Below, one piece after another: positions 36,780 through 45,907 of a stretch of DNA of 64,000 nt (its first letter is position 1; every line of letters begins with the position of its first letter). The notes below the pieces were generated by a model. That model searched no databases, was not told where the DNA came from, and saw only the letters and a program-made list of their open reading frames with translations. The DNA is from Rhodospirillaceae bacterium bin65. Lineage in GTDB: Bacteria; Pseudomonadota; Alphaproteobacteria; Bin65. Both the position numbers and the translations under genes were made by a program. The stretch lies in the NCBI GenBank assembly GCA_002238725.1, contig MPMX01000007.1:1-64000 (forward strand). Direction: 5' to 3'.

Positions 36780-37637
36780 ATGACCGACCCCTCTCAACGC
36801 GCGCATCTGTCGCGGATCGCGGATGCCCTGGAACGGCTGGCGCCGCCGACGCCGCCGGCCGCCGCGCTCGATGACGGCGACGCCTTCATCTGGCACGCCG
36901 ACGGCCGACGGCTCGAGCTTGTGGCGGAGGTCAACCGGGTCGATCTCGACCTGCTTCGGGGCATCGACCGGCAGCGCGACCAGTTGCTGGAAAACACCCG
37001 CCGTTTCGCAAAGGGCCTGCCGGCCAACAATGCGCTGCTGTGGGGCGCGCGCGGCACCGGCAAGAGCTCGATCGTGAAAGCCGTCCACGCCACGGTGAAC
37101 GGCGAGTCCGGCGGAACGCTGGCGCTGGTCGAGATTCACCGGGAGGATATCCCGACGCTGCCGGCGCTTCTGGGCCAACTGCGGATGAGCAGCCGGCCCA
37201 GCATCCTGTTCTGCGACGACCTCTCCTTCGACGGGCAGGACGCCTCCTACAAGTCGCTGAAGGCGGTGCTGGAAGGCGGCATCGAGGGCCGGCCGGCCAA
37301 CGTGATTTTCTACGCCACGTCCAACCGGCGCCATCTCATGCCGCGGGACATGATCGAGAACGAACGCTCGACGGCGATCAGCCCGTCCGAAGCCGTGGAA
37401 GAGAAAGTCTCGCTCTCCGACCGGTTCGGGCTCTGGCTCGGCTTCCATGCGTGCGATCAGGAGACCTATTTCGCGATTATCGAGGGATACGCAGCGCGCT
37501 ACGGTCTCGACATCGGCCGGGATACCCTGCGCGCCGAGGCCCGGGAGTGGGCCGTGACCCGCGGCTCGCGGTCCGGCCGCGTCGCCTGGCAATATGTCCA
37601 GGATCTGGCCGGGCGGCTCGGCAAGCGCCTCGATTAG
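36780..37637 (+). CDS. DUF815 family ATP-binding protein
   Basis: AAA-type ATPase of 285 residues, conserved but without a settled function. Walker A is LLWGARGTGKSSIVK, and Walker B is ILFCDDLSFDGQDASYKSLK; NVIFYATSNRRHLMPRDM and EEKVSLSDRFGLWLGFHACDQ are DUF815 family signatures. The start ATG at 36780 gives the common MTDP.QRAHLSRIADALERL beginning; upstream ATGs at 36726 and 36750 are possible. It stands between the yajC block and pcm, and its TAG stop overlaps the pcm TAA stop on the other strand by three bases (37635-37637 within 37634-37637). Confidence 0.87.
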   Translation: MTDPSQRAHLSRIADALERLAPPTPPAAALDDGDAFIWHADGRRLELVAEVNRVDLDLLRGIDRQRDQLLENTRRFAKGLPANNALLWGARGTGKSSIVKAVHATVNGESGGTLALVEIHREDIPTLPALLGQLRMSSRPSILFCDDLSFDGQDASYKSLKAVLEGGIEGRPANVIFYATSNRRHLMPRDMIENERSTAISPSEAVEEKVSLSDRFGLWLGFHACDQETYFAIIEGYAARYGLDIGRDTLRAEAREWAVTRGSRSGRVAWQYVQDLAGRLGKRLD

Positions 37638-38269
37638 CCGGCGGTTCCGCTCACCAGCGGAACGAATCGGACGCTGGTGAGCGGTTCCTCGTCGAAGCCG
37701 TCGGCGGTCCGCCGGATGCGCCACAGGGTCTGGGTGCCGCCTGCGGCGCCGACGGGAATAACCAGGCTGCCGCCGATCCGGAGCTGCTCCAGCAAGGCCT
37801 CGGGCACCGTGTCCGCCGCTGCCGTCACGATGATCCGGTCGAAGGGCGCCTGCTCGGGCCAGCCGAGGCCGCCGTCGCCGATCTGCGCGGTCACGTTGCC
37901 GATGCCCAGACCGTCGAACCGGCGAACCGCGTCGACATACAGGCCGCGAATGCGTTCGACGGAATAGACCCGCCGGGAAAGCCGCGCCAGGATCGCCGTC
38001 TGGTAGCCGGAGCCGGTGCCGATTTCCAGCACCTTGCATCGTTTGTCGAGCGTCAGCGCCTGGGTCATCAGGCCGACGATCAGCGGCTGGCTGATCGTCT
38101 GGTCGCTGCCGATCGGCAGGGCCCGGTTGTCGTAGGCGCTCTCGCGGAACAGTTCGGGGACGAATTGTTCCCGGGGCGTCTTCTCGATTGCGGTCAGCAC
38201 GTCCGTCTGCGTCACCCCGCCCTGGCGGAGTTCCATGATCAATCGGATCTTGCGGGTTTCGGCGATCAT
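37634..38269 (-). CDS. pcm: protein-L-isoaspartate O-methyltransferase
   Basis: Methylates damaged isoaspartyl residues using S-adenosylmethionine, starting their repair. The 211-residue protein contains the SAM loop LEIGTGSGYQTAILARL (81-97), TPREQFVPE, NRALPIGSDQTISQPLIVGLMTQ (substrate loop) and DRIIVTAAADTVPEALLEQL. The start ATG at 38269 is 38 bases after surE. The surE-pcm pair is a well-known stress neighbourhood. Its gene ends by overlapping the converging DUF815 stop. Confidence 0.94.
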   Translation of the reverse strand: MIAETRKIRLIMELRQGGVTQTDVLTAIEKTPREQFVPELFRESAYDNRALPIGSDQTISQPLIVGLMTQALTLDKRCKVLEIGTGSGYQTAILARLSRRVYSVERIRGLYVDAVRRFDGLGIGNVTAQIGDGGLGWPEQAPFDRIIVTAAADTVPEALLEQLRIGGSLVIPVGAAGGTQTLWRIRRTADGFDEEPLTSVRFVPLVSGTAG

Positions 38270-38307
38270 GCGGCGCGGATGGCGGAGGCGGCGGGAAGCG
38301 CGCGGCC

Positions 38308-39090
38308 TCAGTCGAAGACCGCCTTCAAGGTGCGAACCGTGGGGCGGTCGGTCAAATCCAGATGCACCGGCGTAATCGCGGTGTAGCCGTCCATCACGGC
38401 GGCGAGATCGGTCTCGGGGCGGTTCGGCTCCTCGTTGCGCAGCGATCCGATCCAGTAGTAGGGCACCCCGCGCGGATCCCGCCGCTCCAGCAGATGGTCG
38501 CCGACCTTGCGCCGGCCGAGGCCGACGACACGCGATCCCTTGACGGCAGCCGGCCCCCCGGCGGGAAAATTGACGTTGATCAGCACGCCTTCCGGCCAGC
38601 CGGCCTCGACAAGGCGGCGCACGATGTCCGGCGCGAGCCGGCGCGCGGTCTCCCAGTCGGGCCGCGTGCCGTCCTCGTAGACCTGGCTGAGCGCGATCGA
38701 GGGCACGCCCGTCAGCGTCCCTTCCATGGCGGCGGCGACCGTGCCCGAATACGTCAGGTCTTCGCCCAGGTTGCCGCCCCGGTTGATGCCGGAGAGCGTC
38801 AGATCCGGCTTGCGGTCCTTCAGCAGATGGCCGACCGCCATCAGGACGCAATCGGTCGGCGTGCCGTCCACCGAATAGCGGCGCTCGCCGCGCTTCGTCA
38901 TGCGCAGGGGCTGGCGCAGGGTCAGCGAATGGCCGGCGCCGCTCTGTTCGGCCTCCGGCGCCACGATCCAGACATCGTCCGACAGGCCGTGCGCGACCTC
39001 GACCAGAATCTCAAGCCCCCTGGCGTTCACCCCGTCGTCGTTGGTCACGAGGATGCGCGCCTTCGACAGGTCGACGATGCGCCGGGTCAA
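38308..39090 (-). CDS. surE: 5'/3'-nucleotidase SurE
   Basis: Metal-dependent phosphatase for nucleoside monophosphates and short polyphosphate, 260 residues. The metal site is [13 protein letters not shown] (Asp18, Asp19), followed by [28 protein letters not shown] and [26 protein letters not shown]. The start is TTG at 39090-39088, overlapping the serS stop (TTGA); there is no other start near enough to save the first strand. Translational coupling to serS is therefore likely. Confidence 0.94.
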   Translation of the reverse strand: MTRRIVDLSKARILVTNDDGVNARGLEILVEVAHGLSDDVWIVAPEAEQSGAGHSLTLRQPLRMTKRGERRYSVDGTPTDCVLMAVGHLLKDRKPDLTLSGINRGGNLGEDLTYSGTVAAAMEGTLTGVPSIALSQVYEDGTRPDWETARRLAPDIVRRLVEAGWPEGVLINVNFPAGGPAAVKGSRVVGLGRRKVGDHLLERRDPRGVPYYWIGSLRNEEPNRPETDLAAVMDGYTAITPVHLDLTDRPTVRTLKAVFD

Positions 39091-40358
39091 GCGGCGATCC
39101 TGTCGATCCCGCCCATATACGGACGCAGGGCTTCGGGGACGACGATCGATCCATCGGCCTGCTGGTAGTTCTCCATCACCGCGATCAGGGTCCGCCCCAC
39201 GGCGAGGCCGGACCCGTTCAGCGTGTGGACGAATCGGGTGCCTTTTCCGCCGGCGACCCGGAAGCGGGCATTCATGCGCCGGGCCTGGAAATCGCCACAG
39301 TTCGAGCAGCTCGATATTTCGCGATAGGCGTCCTGTCCCGGCAGCCAGACCTCCAGATCGTAGGTCTTGCGCGCGCCGAAGCCCATGTCGCCGGTCGACA
39401 GCACAACGACCCGGTAGTGTATGCCGAGGCGCTTGAGGATTTCCTCGGCGCAGGCCGTCATGCGCTCGAGCTCCGCCTCGGACCCGTCCGGGTGCGCGAT
39501 GCTGACCATTTCGACCTTGGAAAACTGGTGCTGGCGCAGCATGCCGCGGGTATCGCGGCCCGCGGCACCGGCCTCGGAGCGGAAGCAGAGGGTGTGGGCG
39601 GTGTAGCGGCGCGGCAGGGAATTTTCGTCGACCGTCTGCCCGGCGGCGATATTGGTCAGGGGCACCTCGGCCGTCGGGATCAGCCACATACCCTCTTCCG
39701 TCCGGTACTGATCCTCGGCGAATTTGGGCAACTGGCCAGTGCCGTAGAGCACATGATCGCGCACCAGCACCGGCGGCGAGATTTCGGTATAGCCGAACTC
39801 GCCGGTGTGGGTATCGAGCATGAACTGGGCGAGCGCCCGTTCGAGCCGGGCGAGCCGGCCGGACAGCAGGACGAAGCGCGCGCCGCTCAGGGTCGCGGCG
39901 GTATCGAAATCCATCTCGCCGAGCGCCTCGCCGAGATCGAAATGCTGCCTGGGCTCGACATCGAATTCCGGCCGGTCGCCGACCCGGCGGACTTCGATAT
40001 TCGCTTCCTCGTCCTCGCCCACCGGCACGTCGTCGAACGGCAGGTTCGGAATCACCTCCAGCGCCGCGGTCAGCGCCGCCTCGGCCTCTTTCTGTTCGGC
40101 TTCCAGTTGACCGAGGCGGTCTTTCATCGCGCCGACCCGGGCGATGATGTCGCCGGCCTCCCGGCCCTCGGCTTTCGCCTTGCCGATCTCCTTCGACAGG
40201 GCATTGCGTTCCGATTGCAGCGTCTGCGCTTCGGTCTGCGCTGCGCGGCGGCGGCTATCGAGGGCGATGAGAGCTACGCTCTCGGGCGCCAGGCCGCGGC
40301 GCGCCAGAGCAGTGTCGAAGGCTTCGGGATTATCGCGAATCCACCGGATATCGTGCAT
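39087..40358 (-). CDS. serS: serine-tRNA ligase
   Basis: Class II aminoacyl-tRNA synthetase of 423 residues. The N-terminal coiled coil for tRNA binding covers about residues 30-105 ([23 protein letters not shown] ... then [13 protein letters not shown]). The catalytic core has [25 protein letters not shown] (motif 2), [20 protein letters not shown] and [18 protein letters not shown] (motif 3); each is complete. ATG 40358 begins the usual [15 protein letters not shown]. It precedes surE by a TTGA overlap and follows tatC after 132 bp. Confidence 0.97.
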   Translation of the reverse strand: MHDIRWIRDNPEAFDTALARRGLAPESVALIALDSRRRAAQTEAQTLQSERNALSKEIGKAKAEGREAGDIIARVGAMKDRLGQLEAEQKEAEAALTAALEVIPNLPFDDVPVGEDEEANIEVRRVGDRPEFDVEPRQHFDLGEALGEMDFDTAATLSGARFVLLSGRLARLERALAQFMLDTHTGEFGYTEISPPVLVRDHVLYGTGQLPKFAEDQYRTEEGMWLIPTAEVPLTNIAAGQTVDENSLPRRYTAHTLCFRSEAGAAGRDTRGMLRQHQFSKVEMVSIAHPDGSEAELERMTACAEEILKRLGIHYRVVVLSTGDMGFGARKTYDLEVWLPGQDAYREISSCSNCGDFQARRMNARFRVAGGKGTRFVHTLNGSGLAVGRTLIAVMENYQQADGSIVVPEALRPYMGGIDRIAA

Positions 40359-40490
40359 GGCTCGGAACGGCTCGGATTTTCAGCAGAGGCCCTGTTCGTT
40401 ACCGCATATAGCGGCGGCGGCGTCCGACATCCACCGCCGCCGCGCGCTTCGGCGAATGGGTCGCGCGCGGCCCGGCGCCGGCCGGTGAAT

Positions 40491-41438
40491 TCAGTCCGCG
40501 AGTTCCGCCTGCATCGCCGCGTCTTCCTCGGCGCGTTTCTTCTCGATCATGCGGGCAAGGAAGATGGACACTTCGTAGAGAAACAGGATCGGGATCGCGA
40601 GGCCGATCTGGCTGATCACGTCCGGCGGCGTCAGGATCGCGGCGAAGACGAAAACCAGGACGACGGCATATTTCCGGAATTTCGCCAGGCCCTTGGACGT
40701 CACCAGGTCGACCTTGGCCAGCAGCGTCAGCACCACAGGCAGCTGGAAAGCGATGCCGAAGGCGAAAATCAGCTTGATGACGAGGGAGAGATATTCCTCG
40801 ACCTTCGGCAGCAGTTCGATCCGCGCGCCGGATTCGCCGGTGTTCTGGAACGCGGCGAAAAATTCCCACGCCAGCGGCATGATCGCATAATAGACCATGG
40901 CGCCGCCGGCGAAGAACAGGATCGGCGTGGCGATCAGGAATGGCCGGAACGCGGACTTTTCCTTGCTGTACAGGCCCGGCGCCACGAATTTCCAGAGTTG
41001 AATGGCGAAGATCGGGAAGGCCAGGAAGGCGGCCGCATAGAAGCCGATCTTGATCTCGGTGAAGAACACTTCGTACAGCTTGGTATAGATCAGCGTGGCG
41101 TCTTCGTTCCGGGCGCGCAGAATGTCCATCAGCGGTTTGGACAGGAAATCGAAGATTTCCGAGGCAAAGAAAACGCACACGCCGAACGCGATCAGCAAAG
41201 CCACGAAGCACCACATCAGGCGCCGCCGCAGCTCCACCAGATGCTCCATCATCGTCATCCGGTTCTCGTCCGGATGGTCTTTCGCGGAAGTCTCGCCGGA
41301 TGCCGCTTCGGCCTGTTCGTCGGCCGGCGCCTCGTCCGCCTGTTCGGATGCACCGCCGGCCGCGGCCTCCTGATTTTCGTCAGGAGCGTCCGGCGCGGCC
41401 GCTTCCTCTTCTTCCTTTTCGGGGTCGCGGTCGGCCAT
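40491..41438 (-). CDS. tatC: Sec-independent translocase subunit TatC
   Basis: Six-span membrane protein of 315 residues that receives twin-arginine signal peptides. The core begins MTMMEHLVELRRRLMWCFVAL, and includes FASEIFDFLSKPL, FFTEIKIGFYAAAFLAFPI and LTPPDVISQIGLAIPILFLYE. About 60 acidic and Ala-rich residues precede the core, longer than usual for TatC, where the core starts within ten residues. The ATG at 41438 overlaps the tatB stop (TGATG), so no shorter start is needed. It is the third gene of tatA-tatB-tatC. Confidence 0.95.
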   Translation of the reverse strand: MADRDPEKEEEEAAAPDAPDENQEAAAGGASEQADEAPADEQAEAASGETSAKDHPDENRMTMMEHLVELRRRLMWCFVALLIAFGVCVFFASEIFDFLSKPLMDILRARNEDATLIYTKLYEVFFTEIKIGFYAAAFLAFPIFAIQLWKFVAPGLYSKEKSAFRPFLIATPILFFAGGAMVYYAIMPLAWEFFAAFQNTGESGARIELLPKVEEYLSLVIKLIFAFGIAFQLPVVLTLLAKVDLVTSKGLAKFRKYAVVLVFVFAAILTPPDVISQIGLAIPILFLYEVSIFLARMIEKKRAEEDAAMQAELAD

Positions 41439-41902
41439 CAGGAGCGGACCTTGCGCTTGACCGGCGAATCGTGGCCGGCCCGGCGGCTGCTGTAGCGCGG
41501 CCGCGCCTTGCGCGGCGCCTTGCGGTGCTTGGGCCAGTTGTCCGCGCCGTCGCCCGGGGTGACATTGCGCCAGGCCGGCGCCGGCGTCCAATAGCTGTCA
41601 TAGCCGTTGCCGGACGAATCCTCGTCCACGCCGGCATAATCGAAATCGCCCGCCATAGTCTCGATGGCGTTCATTTCATCGCTCGCGGCGTTGGCGACCT
41701 TGTCGATATCGTCCTGGAGCTTGTCGAGATCGGCCTCGCGGGCCAGATCGTCCAGACCGGAGCGGAATTCGCGGGACAGCGCCTTCAGCCGGCCGACGCC
41801 CTCGGTCACGCCCTTGACGACCTTCGGCATGTCTTTCGGGCCGACGATCATCAACGTGATGACGGCGATGATCGCCATTTCCATCCAGCCGAGATCGAAC
41901 AT
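41438..41902 (-). CDS. tatB: Sec-independent translocase subunit TatB
   Basis: Membrane-anchored protein of 154 residues that forms the signal-peptide receptor with TatC. MFDLGWMEMAIIAVITLMIVGP is the typical N-terminal hairpin entry, then KDMPKVVKGVTEGVGRLKALSREFRSGL, an amphipathic helix. The tail is long, acidic and then basic (PKHRKAPRKARPRYSSRRAGH) and not conserved. It starts 67 bases after tatA. Confidence 0.94.
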   Translation of the reverse strand: MFDLGWMEMAIIAVITLMIVGPKDMPKVVKGVTEGVGRLKALSREFRSGLDDLAREADLDKLQDDIDKVANAASDEMNAIETMAGDFDYAGVDEDSSGNGYDSYWTPAPAWRNVTPGDGADNWPKHRKAPRKARPRYSSRRAGHDSPVKRKVRS

Positions 41903-41969
41903 CGCCCTACAACTGCGGTCTGCGTTTCCCGACCGCCTACCCCTGCACGACCCCCGATACGGCCGCGGG

Positions 41970-42203
41970 TCAGGCCTTGTTGACCTCGTCGACCTTGGCG
42001 CCGGCGGTCTGGCCGCCCTTGCCGTCTATGACCTTGGCGTCGTCGCCACTGCCGCCGGCCGCTTCCGCATCGCCCTTCAGGCCCTTGCGGAACTGCGTGA
42101 TGCCGCTGCCCATGTCGCGCATCAGGCCGGGGATTTTCCGGCCGCCGAATAGCAGGAGTATGACGGCGACGATGATCAGGATTTGCCAGATGCTCAGGCC
42201 CAT
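41970..42203 (-). CDS. tatA: Sec-independent translocase subunit TatA
   Basis: Pore-forming component of 77 residues. The single helix WQILIIVAVILLLFGGRKIPGLM is followed by the amphipathic MGSGITQFRKGLKGD and an acidic, Gly-rich tail. ATG 42203 has AGAGGTGG just before it on the minus strand. The gap of 102 bp to the fbpC stop may hold the tat promoter; none is clear. Confidence 0.95.
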   Translation of the reverse strand: MGLSIWQILIIVAVILLLFGGRKIPGLMRDMGSGITQFRKGLKGDAEAAGGSGDDAKVIDGKGGQTAGAKVDEVNKA

Positions 42204-42305
42204 TCCACCTCTCCCCTGTCCGATTCGTCTCCGGCGGTCCGGCCGCATTTCCGAGGCTCTGTCCGGCCGGCCGATGCGCCGTTCCGGCGCGGGTCGTTGC
42301 CCGAC

Positions 42306-43388
42306 CTATTTAGCGTTTGCCGAAGGAAAAACAAACACATGCGCCGGGTCTAGCGTCACCGCGACGCAATCGCCCTCCCAGGGCGCACTGTGGGCCGGCG
42401 TACGGGCATACAGCGTTTCACCGGGCCGGTCCGCCGCTTCCAGCGCGACGAGCGTGTTGGCGCCGATCGGCCGGCTGCGCAGGACCCGGGCGCGCACCGT
42501 GCCGCTATCGGCGAAGTCGAAACCGATACCGACTCCCTGGTAGCGGACAAGCACGTGCGCCGATTTACCGGGCGGCAGAGTGCCCGCATCGACCATCCCC
42601 CAGCCCGTGTCTATTGTTCCCGATTCCCCGACGATACCGGTCAACCGGTTGGAGTCGCTCATAAAATTTGTTACGAAGGGACTCGCCGGGCGGTCGTAGA
42701 CGGAGGCGGGCGGTCCGAACTGCATCAGCCTGCCATCGCGCATGACGCCGATCCGGTCGGCGACATACATGGCCTCCTCCGGATCGTGGGTCACGACGAC
42801 TGCTGTCGTCGCGGTTTCCCGCAGAATGGCGAACAACGTGTCGGCCAGGCCATGCCGCAGGCGCGCATCGAGGCCGGATAGCGGCTCGTCCAGCAGCAGC
42901 ACCCCCGGCGACGGCGCCAGCGCCCGGGCAAGCGCGATCCGCTGCTGCTGACCGCCGGACAGGGTGTGGGGATAGGCGCCGGCAAGCCCGGACACCCCGA
43001 CCCGTTCCAGCACCTCGCCAACCCGTTTGCGCCGCTCGGCGTCGCCGAGATGCCGGAGGCCGAAGGCGACGTTGTCGGCCGCGCTCAGATGCGGGAACAG
43101 CGCGTAGTCCTGGAACAGGAAACCGACATTGCGCCGTTCGGGCGGAAGATTGGGGCCCGAAGCGGCACCGACCGGCTTCCCGCCGATGACGATCCGGCCG
43201 TGCTGGATGGTCTCCAGCCCGGCCACGAGGCGCAACAGGGTGGACTTGCCGCAGCCCGACGGGCCGAGGAGCGCCAGAATCTGGCCCTCGCCGATGTCCA
43301 GCGAAATCTCCTCCAGCGCCGTAACCCGGTCGAACCGGTGGGTCAGCGACTCGATCGACAGGTCCGGTCCCGGCGGCGCAGCCGTCAT
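42306..43388 (-). CDS. fbpC: iron(III)-type ABC transporter ATPase
   Basis: ATP-binding subunit of 360 residues. Walker A LLGPSGCGKSTLLRL, the Q-loop FLFQDYALFPHLSA, signature LSGGQQQRIALARAL, Walker B LLLDEPLSGLD and the H-loop VVVTHDPEEAMYV are all intact. The C-terminal domain (HVLVRYQGVGIGFDFADSG) is of the TOBE type, as in FbpC/AfuC. The start ATG 43388 overlaps the fbpB stop (ATGA). It belongs to the fbpB-fbpC pair, without a periplasmic binding protein in the window; polyamine or thiamine use is possible, since the ATPase alone does not define the substrate. Confidence 0.88.
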   Translation of the reverse strand: MTAAPPGPDLSIESLTHRFDRVTALEEISLDIGEGQILALLGPSGCGKSTLLRLVAGLETIQHGRIVIGGKPVGAASGPNLPPERRNVGFLFQDYALFPHLSAADNVAFGLRHLGDAERRKRVGEVLERVGVSGLAGAYPHTLSGGQQQRIALARALAPSPGVLLLDEPLSGLDARLRHGLADTLFAILRETATTAVVVTHDPEEAMYVADRIGVMRDGRLMQFGPPASVYDRPASPFVTNFMSDSNRLTGIVGESGTIDTGWGMVDAGTLPPGKSAHVLVRYQGVGIGFDFADSGTVRARVLRSRPIGANTLVALEAADRPGETLYARTPAHSAPWEGDCVAVTLDPAHVFVFPSANAK

Positions 43389-45154
43389 AACGGTGCGCCC
43401 GCAGCGATCGGCGCGACTCCTGCCGCCTCGTGCGGCTCGCTGCTGCGCCGCATGGCCCGGGACAATAGGATGACCGGCAGGATGCCGGCCAGTACGATCG
43501 CCAGGGCGGACGGCGCGGCTTCGACCAGTTGTTCGTCGGTGGCGTATTCGTAGGTCCGCAGCGCCAATGTATCGATACCGAACGGTCGGAGCAGCAGGGT
43601 CGCCGGCAGTTCCTTCAGAACGTCGACGAAAATCAGGAGCCCGGCAGCGGCGATGCTGGGCCGGAGCATCGGCGCGTGGATGCGCCGGATGACGCCGAAA
43701 GCGCTGACCCCCAGCGTGCGCGCGGCATCGTCCATATGCCCGGTGATGCGGGTCAGGCCGCCGTCGATCGCGCCATGGGAGATTGCCAGGAAACGCACGG
43801 CATAGGCGAGGAGGAGAGCGAACAGCGTGCCGTTGAAGATCAATCCGGGCGACACGCCGAACGCTTCTGCGCCGATGGCGTTGATCTGCCTGTCGAGGGC
43901 TGCCAACGGAATGACGATCCCGACCGCGAGGACCGCGCCCGGCACGGCGTAACCGACGGCGGCCAGGCGCGTCAGCCCGCGAAACAGGCGGCTCGCCGAC
44001 CGCCGGGCCGCATAGGCGAGGAACAGGGCGACCGCCACCGTCAGGACCGCCGCCGAAGCGGCCAGGGCGACGCTGGTGAGCGTAAGGCGGAAAAAGTCCG
44101 CGTTGACCACTTCGGCGGCGGACAGCCAGGTCCACCAGGCCAGCGCGCCCGCCGGCACCGCGAATCCGAACGCGACCGGCGTTGCGCAAAAGACGACCGC
44201 GAACGCGGCGCGCCAGCCGTGCAGGCGCCAACCCGGCAGGGGCCGGTAGCGGATCGACAGCTGATGGAAGGCCGCGCGGCCGCGCGAACGGCGCTCCAGC
44301 GCCAGGATCGCGAACACGAAGATCAGGAAGACCGACGCCAGCTTTGCCGCGCCGGCCGGGCTGCCGTCGGCCAGCCAGACCCGGAAAATGCCGGTCGTGA
44401 ACGTATCGACGCCGAAATGCTGCATGGCGCCGAATTCGTTCAGCGCCTCCAGCAGGGCGAGCGCCATGCCGGCGACGATGGACGGCCGGGCCAGCGGCAG
44501 CGCCACACGCCACATCGCCTGCGCCGGCGTGCAGCCCAGCGTGCGGCTGACCTCCAGCGAGCAGATCGACTGTTCGAGAAACGCCGACCGGCTGAGCAGG
44601 TAGACGTAGGGATACAGGACCAGGCTCAGCATAACGATCGCGCCGGTCAGCGAACGGATGTTCGGGGCCGCATAGTCGTCGCCGGTCCAGCCGAACAGGT
44701 CGCGCAGCCCGGTCTGGACCGGTCCGGAAAAATCCAGCAGGCCGGTATAGGTATACGCGATGACGTAGGCCGGCATGGCGAAGGGCAGCAGGAGCGCCCA
44801 GGAAAAGAACTGCCGGCCCGGAAAACGGCACAGGCTGACCAGCCAGGCGGCGCCGACCCCGCCGATCAGCGTCAGCACGCCGACGCCCGCGATCAGCCAC
44901 AAGGTGTTGGCCACATATCGCGGCAGGACGGTCGAGGCCAGATGCGCCCACAGATCGCCCGTCGGAAAGAACAGATGCGCCAGCACCACGGCGATCGGCA
45001 GCAGCACGACGGCCAGAACGGCGGCCACCCCGATTCCCCACACCGCCTGCGACGGCCTGAGGGATGAGGCTACTCCGGCTCCTGGACTTGGGTTCGGCGC
45101 TTCGGCGGGCAATTCGGCAGGCACGGGACAGCCCCGACGGTCAGACGATACCAA
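43385..45154 (-). CDS. fbpB: iron(III)-type ABC transporter permease (two-domain)
   Basis: Inner-membrane permease of 589 residues with two fused membrane domains of about six helices each. Each domain shows the loop that contacts the ATPase: EALNEFGAMQHFGVDTFTTG in the first half and DVLKELPATLLLRPFGIDTL in the second. FRVWLADGSPAGAAKLASVFL is typical of FbpB/AfuB iron permeases. The start is uncertain: TTG 45154 with AAGGG just upstream, or GTG 45124. The palindrome at 45170-45186 lies 16 bases before the first of these. Confidence 0.87.
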   Translation of the reverse strand: MVSSDRRGCPVPAELPAEAPNPSPGAGVASSLRPSQAVWGIGVAAVLAVVLLPIAVVLAHLFFPTGDLWAHLASTVLPRYVANTLWLIAGVGVLTLIGGVGAAWLVSLCRFPGRQFFSWALLLPFAMPAYVIAYTYTGLLDFSGPVQTGLRDLFGWTGDDYAAPNIRSLTGAIVMLSLVLYPYVYLLSRSAFLEQSICSLEVSRTLGCTPAQAMWRVALPLARPSIVAGMALALLEALNEFGAMQHFGVDTFTTGIFRVWLADGSPAGAAKLASVFLIFVFAILALERRSRGRAAFHQLSIRYRPLPGWRLHGWRAAFAVVFCATPVAFGFAVPAGALAWWTWLSAAEVVNADFFRLTLTSVALAASAAVLTVAVALFLAYAARRSASRLFRGLTRLAAVGYAVPGAVLAVGIVIPLAALDRQINAIGAEAFGVSPGLIFNGTLFALLLAYAVRFLAISHGAIDGGLTRITGHMDDAARTLGVSAFGVIRRIHAPMLRPSIAAAGLLIFVDVLKELPATLLLRPFGIDTLALRTYEYATDEQLVEAAPSALAIVLAGILPVILLSRAMRRSSEPHEAAGVAPIAAGAPL

Positions 45155-45169
45155 GCGCCCTTAACATCA

Positions 45170-45186
45170 CTGCAAATGATTTGCAG
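45170..45186 (-). promoter_or_regulatory. Fur/Mur-like operator before fbpBC
   Basis: CTGCAAATGATTTGCAG is a perfect 17-bp palindrome with a single central base. TGCAAAT-ATTTGCA arms of this type are known for alphaproteobacterial Fur/Mur metal regulators. The sequence TTGCAA lies directly upstream on the minus strand and could be a -35 box, putting the palindrome in the promoter spacer, where binding would block transcription. The -10 is poor. Fur-type control under iron or manganese is an inference. Confidence 0.55.
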
Positions 45187-45214
45187 TTGCAATGTGCCGC
45201 AGGATTGCTGCCGT

Positions 45215-45907
45215 TCAGTCGATCTCGGCGCTCTGTTCCCGGCTTTCCGCCATTTCCGCCGCCGCCGCACTTTCCGCAACGTCCCGGAAGGCCTCGATGG
45301 CCGGCCGCTTGTCGAGCAAGCCCGAGGCCTTGAGGTCGGCGACGCCCGGAAGATCGCCGATATTTTCCAGGCCGAAATGATCCAGAAAGGCCTGGGTGGT
45401 AATCCAGGTAAGCGGGCGGCCCGGCGTCTGACGGCGCCGGCCAGGTTTGATCCAGCCGGCCTCCAGCAGCAGGTCGAGCGTGCCGCGGCTTTGGCCGACG
45501 CCCCGGATTTCCTCGATCTCGGAGCGGGTTGCGGGCTGATGATAGGCGATGACGGCCAGCGTCTCGATCGCGGCGCGCGACAGCTTTCGCGTTGTCGAGC
45601 GCTCGACCTTCAGCGCGTCTCCCAGGTCGGGCGCGGTGCGAAAGGCCCAGGCGTCGCCGGCTCTGTAAAGCTCGACGCCCCGGTTCTCGTACAGGCTGCG
45701 CAGGATTTTCAGTGCAGGATCGAGTTGCCCCGGGTCGGCCAGCCTCTGCGCCAGTTCCGATTCCCGGACCGGTTCGGCGGCCGAGAACAGCACCGCCTCG
45801 ATCAGCCGGACCGTCCGGCTGTCGGCCGCCACCGTTTCGGGTTCGGGCGCGCCGGCCGGTTCCGGCGGTGCGGCGCCGGGGGCTGCCGGCAACTCCCCGC
45901 CGCTCAT
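45215..45907 (-). CDS. scpB: segregation and condensation protein B
   Basis: Kleisin-interacting winged-helix protein of 230 residues in the SMC-ScpAB condensin complex. The core is VRLIEAVLFSAAEPVRESELAQRL, then LSRAAIETLAVIAYHQPATRSEIEEIRGV and LLEAGWIKPGRRRQTPGRPLTW, complete as in the family. The ends are Ala/Pro/Glu-rich. It overlaps scpA by ATGA (45904-45907). In related genomes the tat genes tend to follow; here the fbp pair comes first. Confidence 0.94.
   Translation of the reverse strand: MSGGELPAAPGAAPPEPAGAPEPETVAADSRTVRLIEAVLFSAAEPVRESELAQRLADPGQLDPALKILRSLYENRGVELYRAGDAWAFRTAPDLGDALKVERSTTRKLSRAAIETLAVIAYHQPATRSEIEEIRGVGQSRGTLDLLLEAGWIKPGRRRQTPGRPLTWITTQAFLDHFGLENIGDLPGVADLKASGLLDKRPAIEAFRDVAESAAAAEMAESREQSAEID

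Noticed and set aside
43529-45067. Plus-strand frame opposite the iron-type permease
   Set aside because: Gln/Arg/Asp-rich, without membrane or catalytic pattern. The permease on the other strand is clear.
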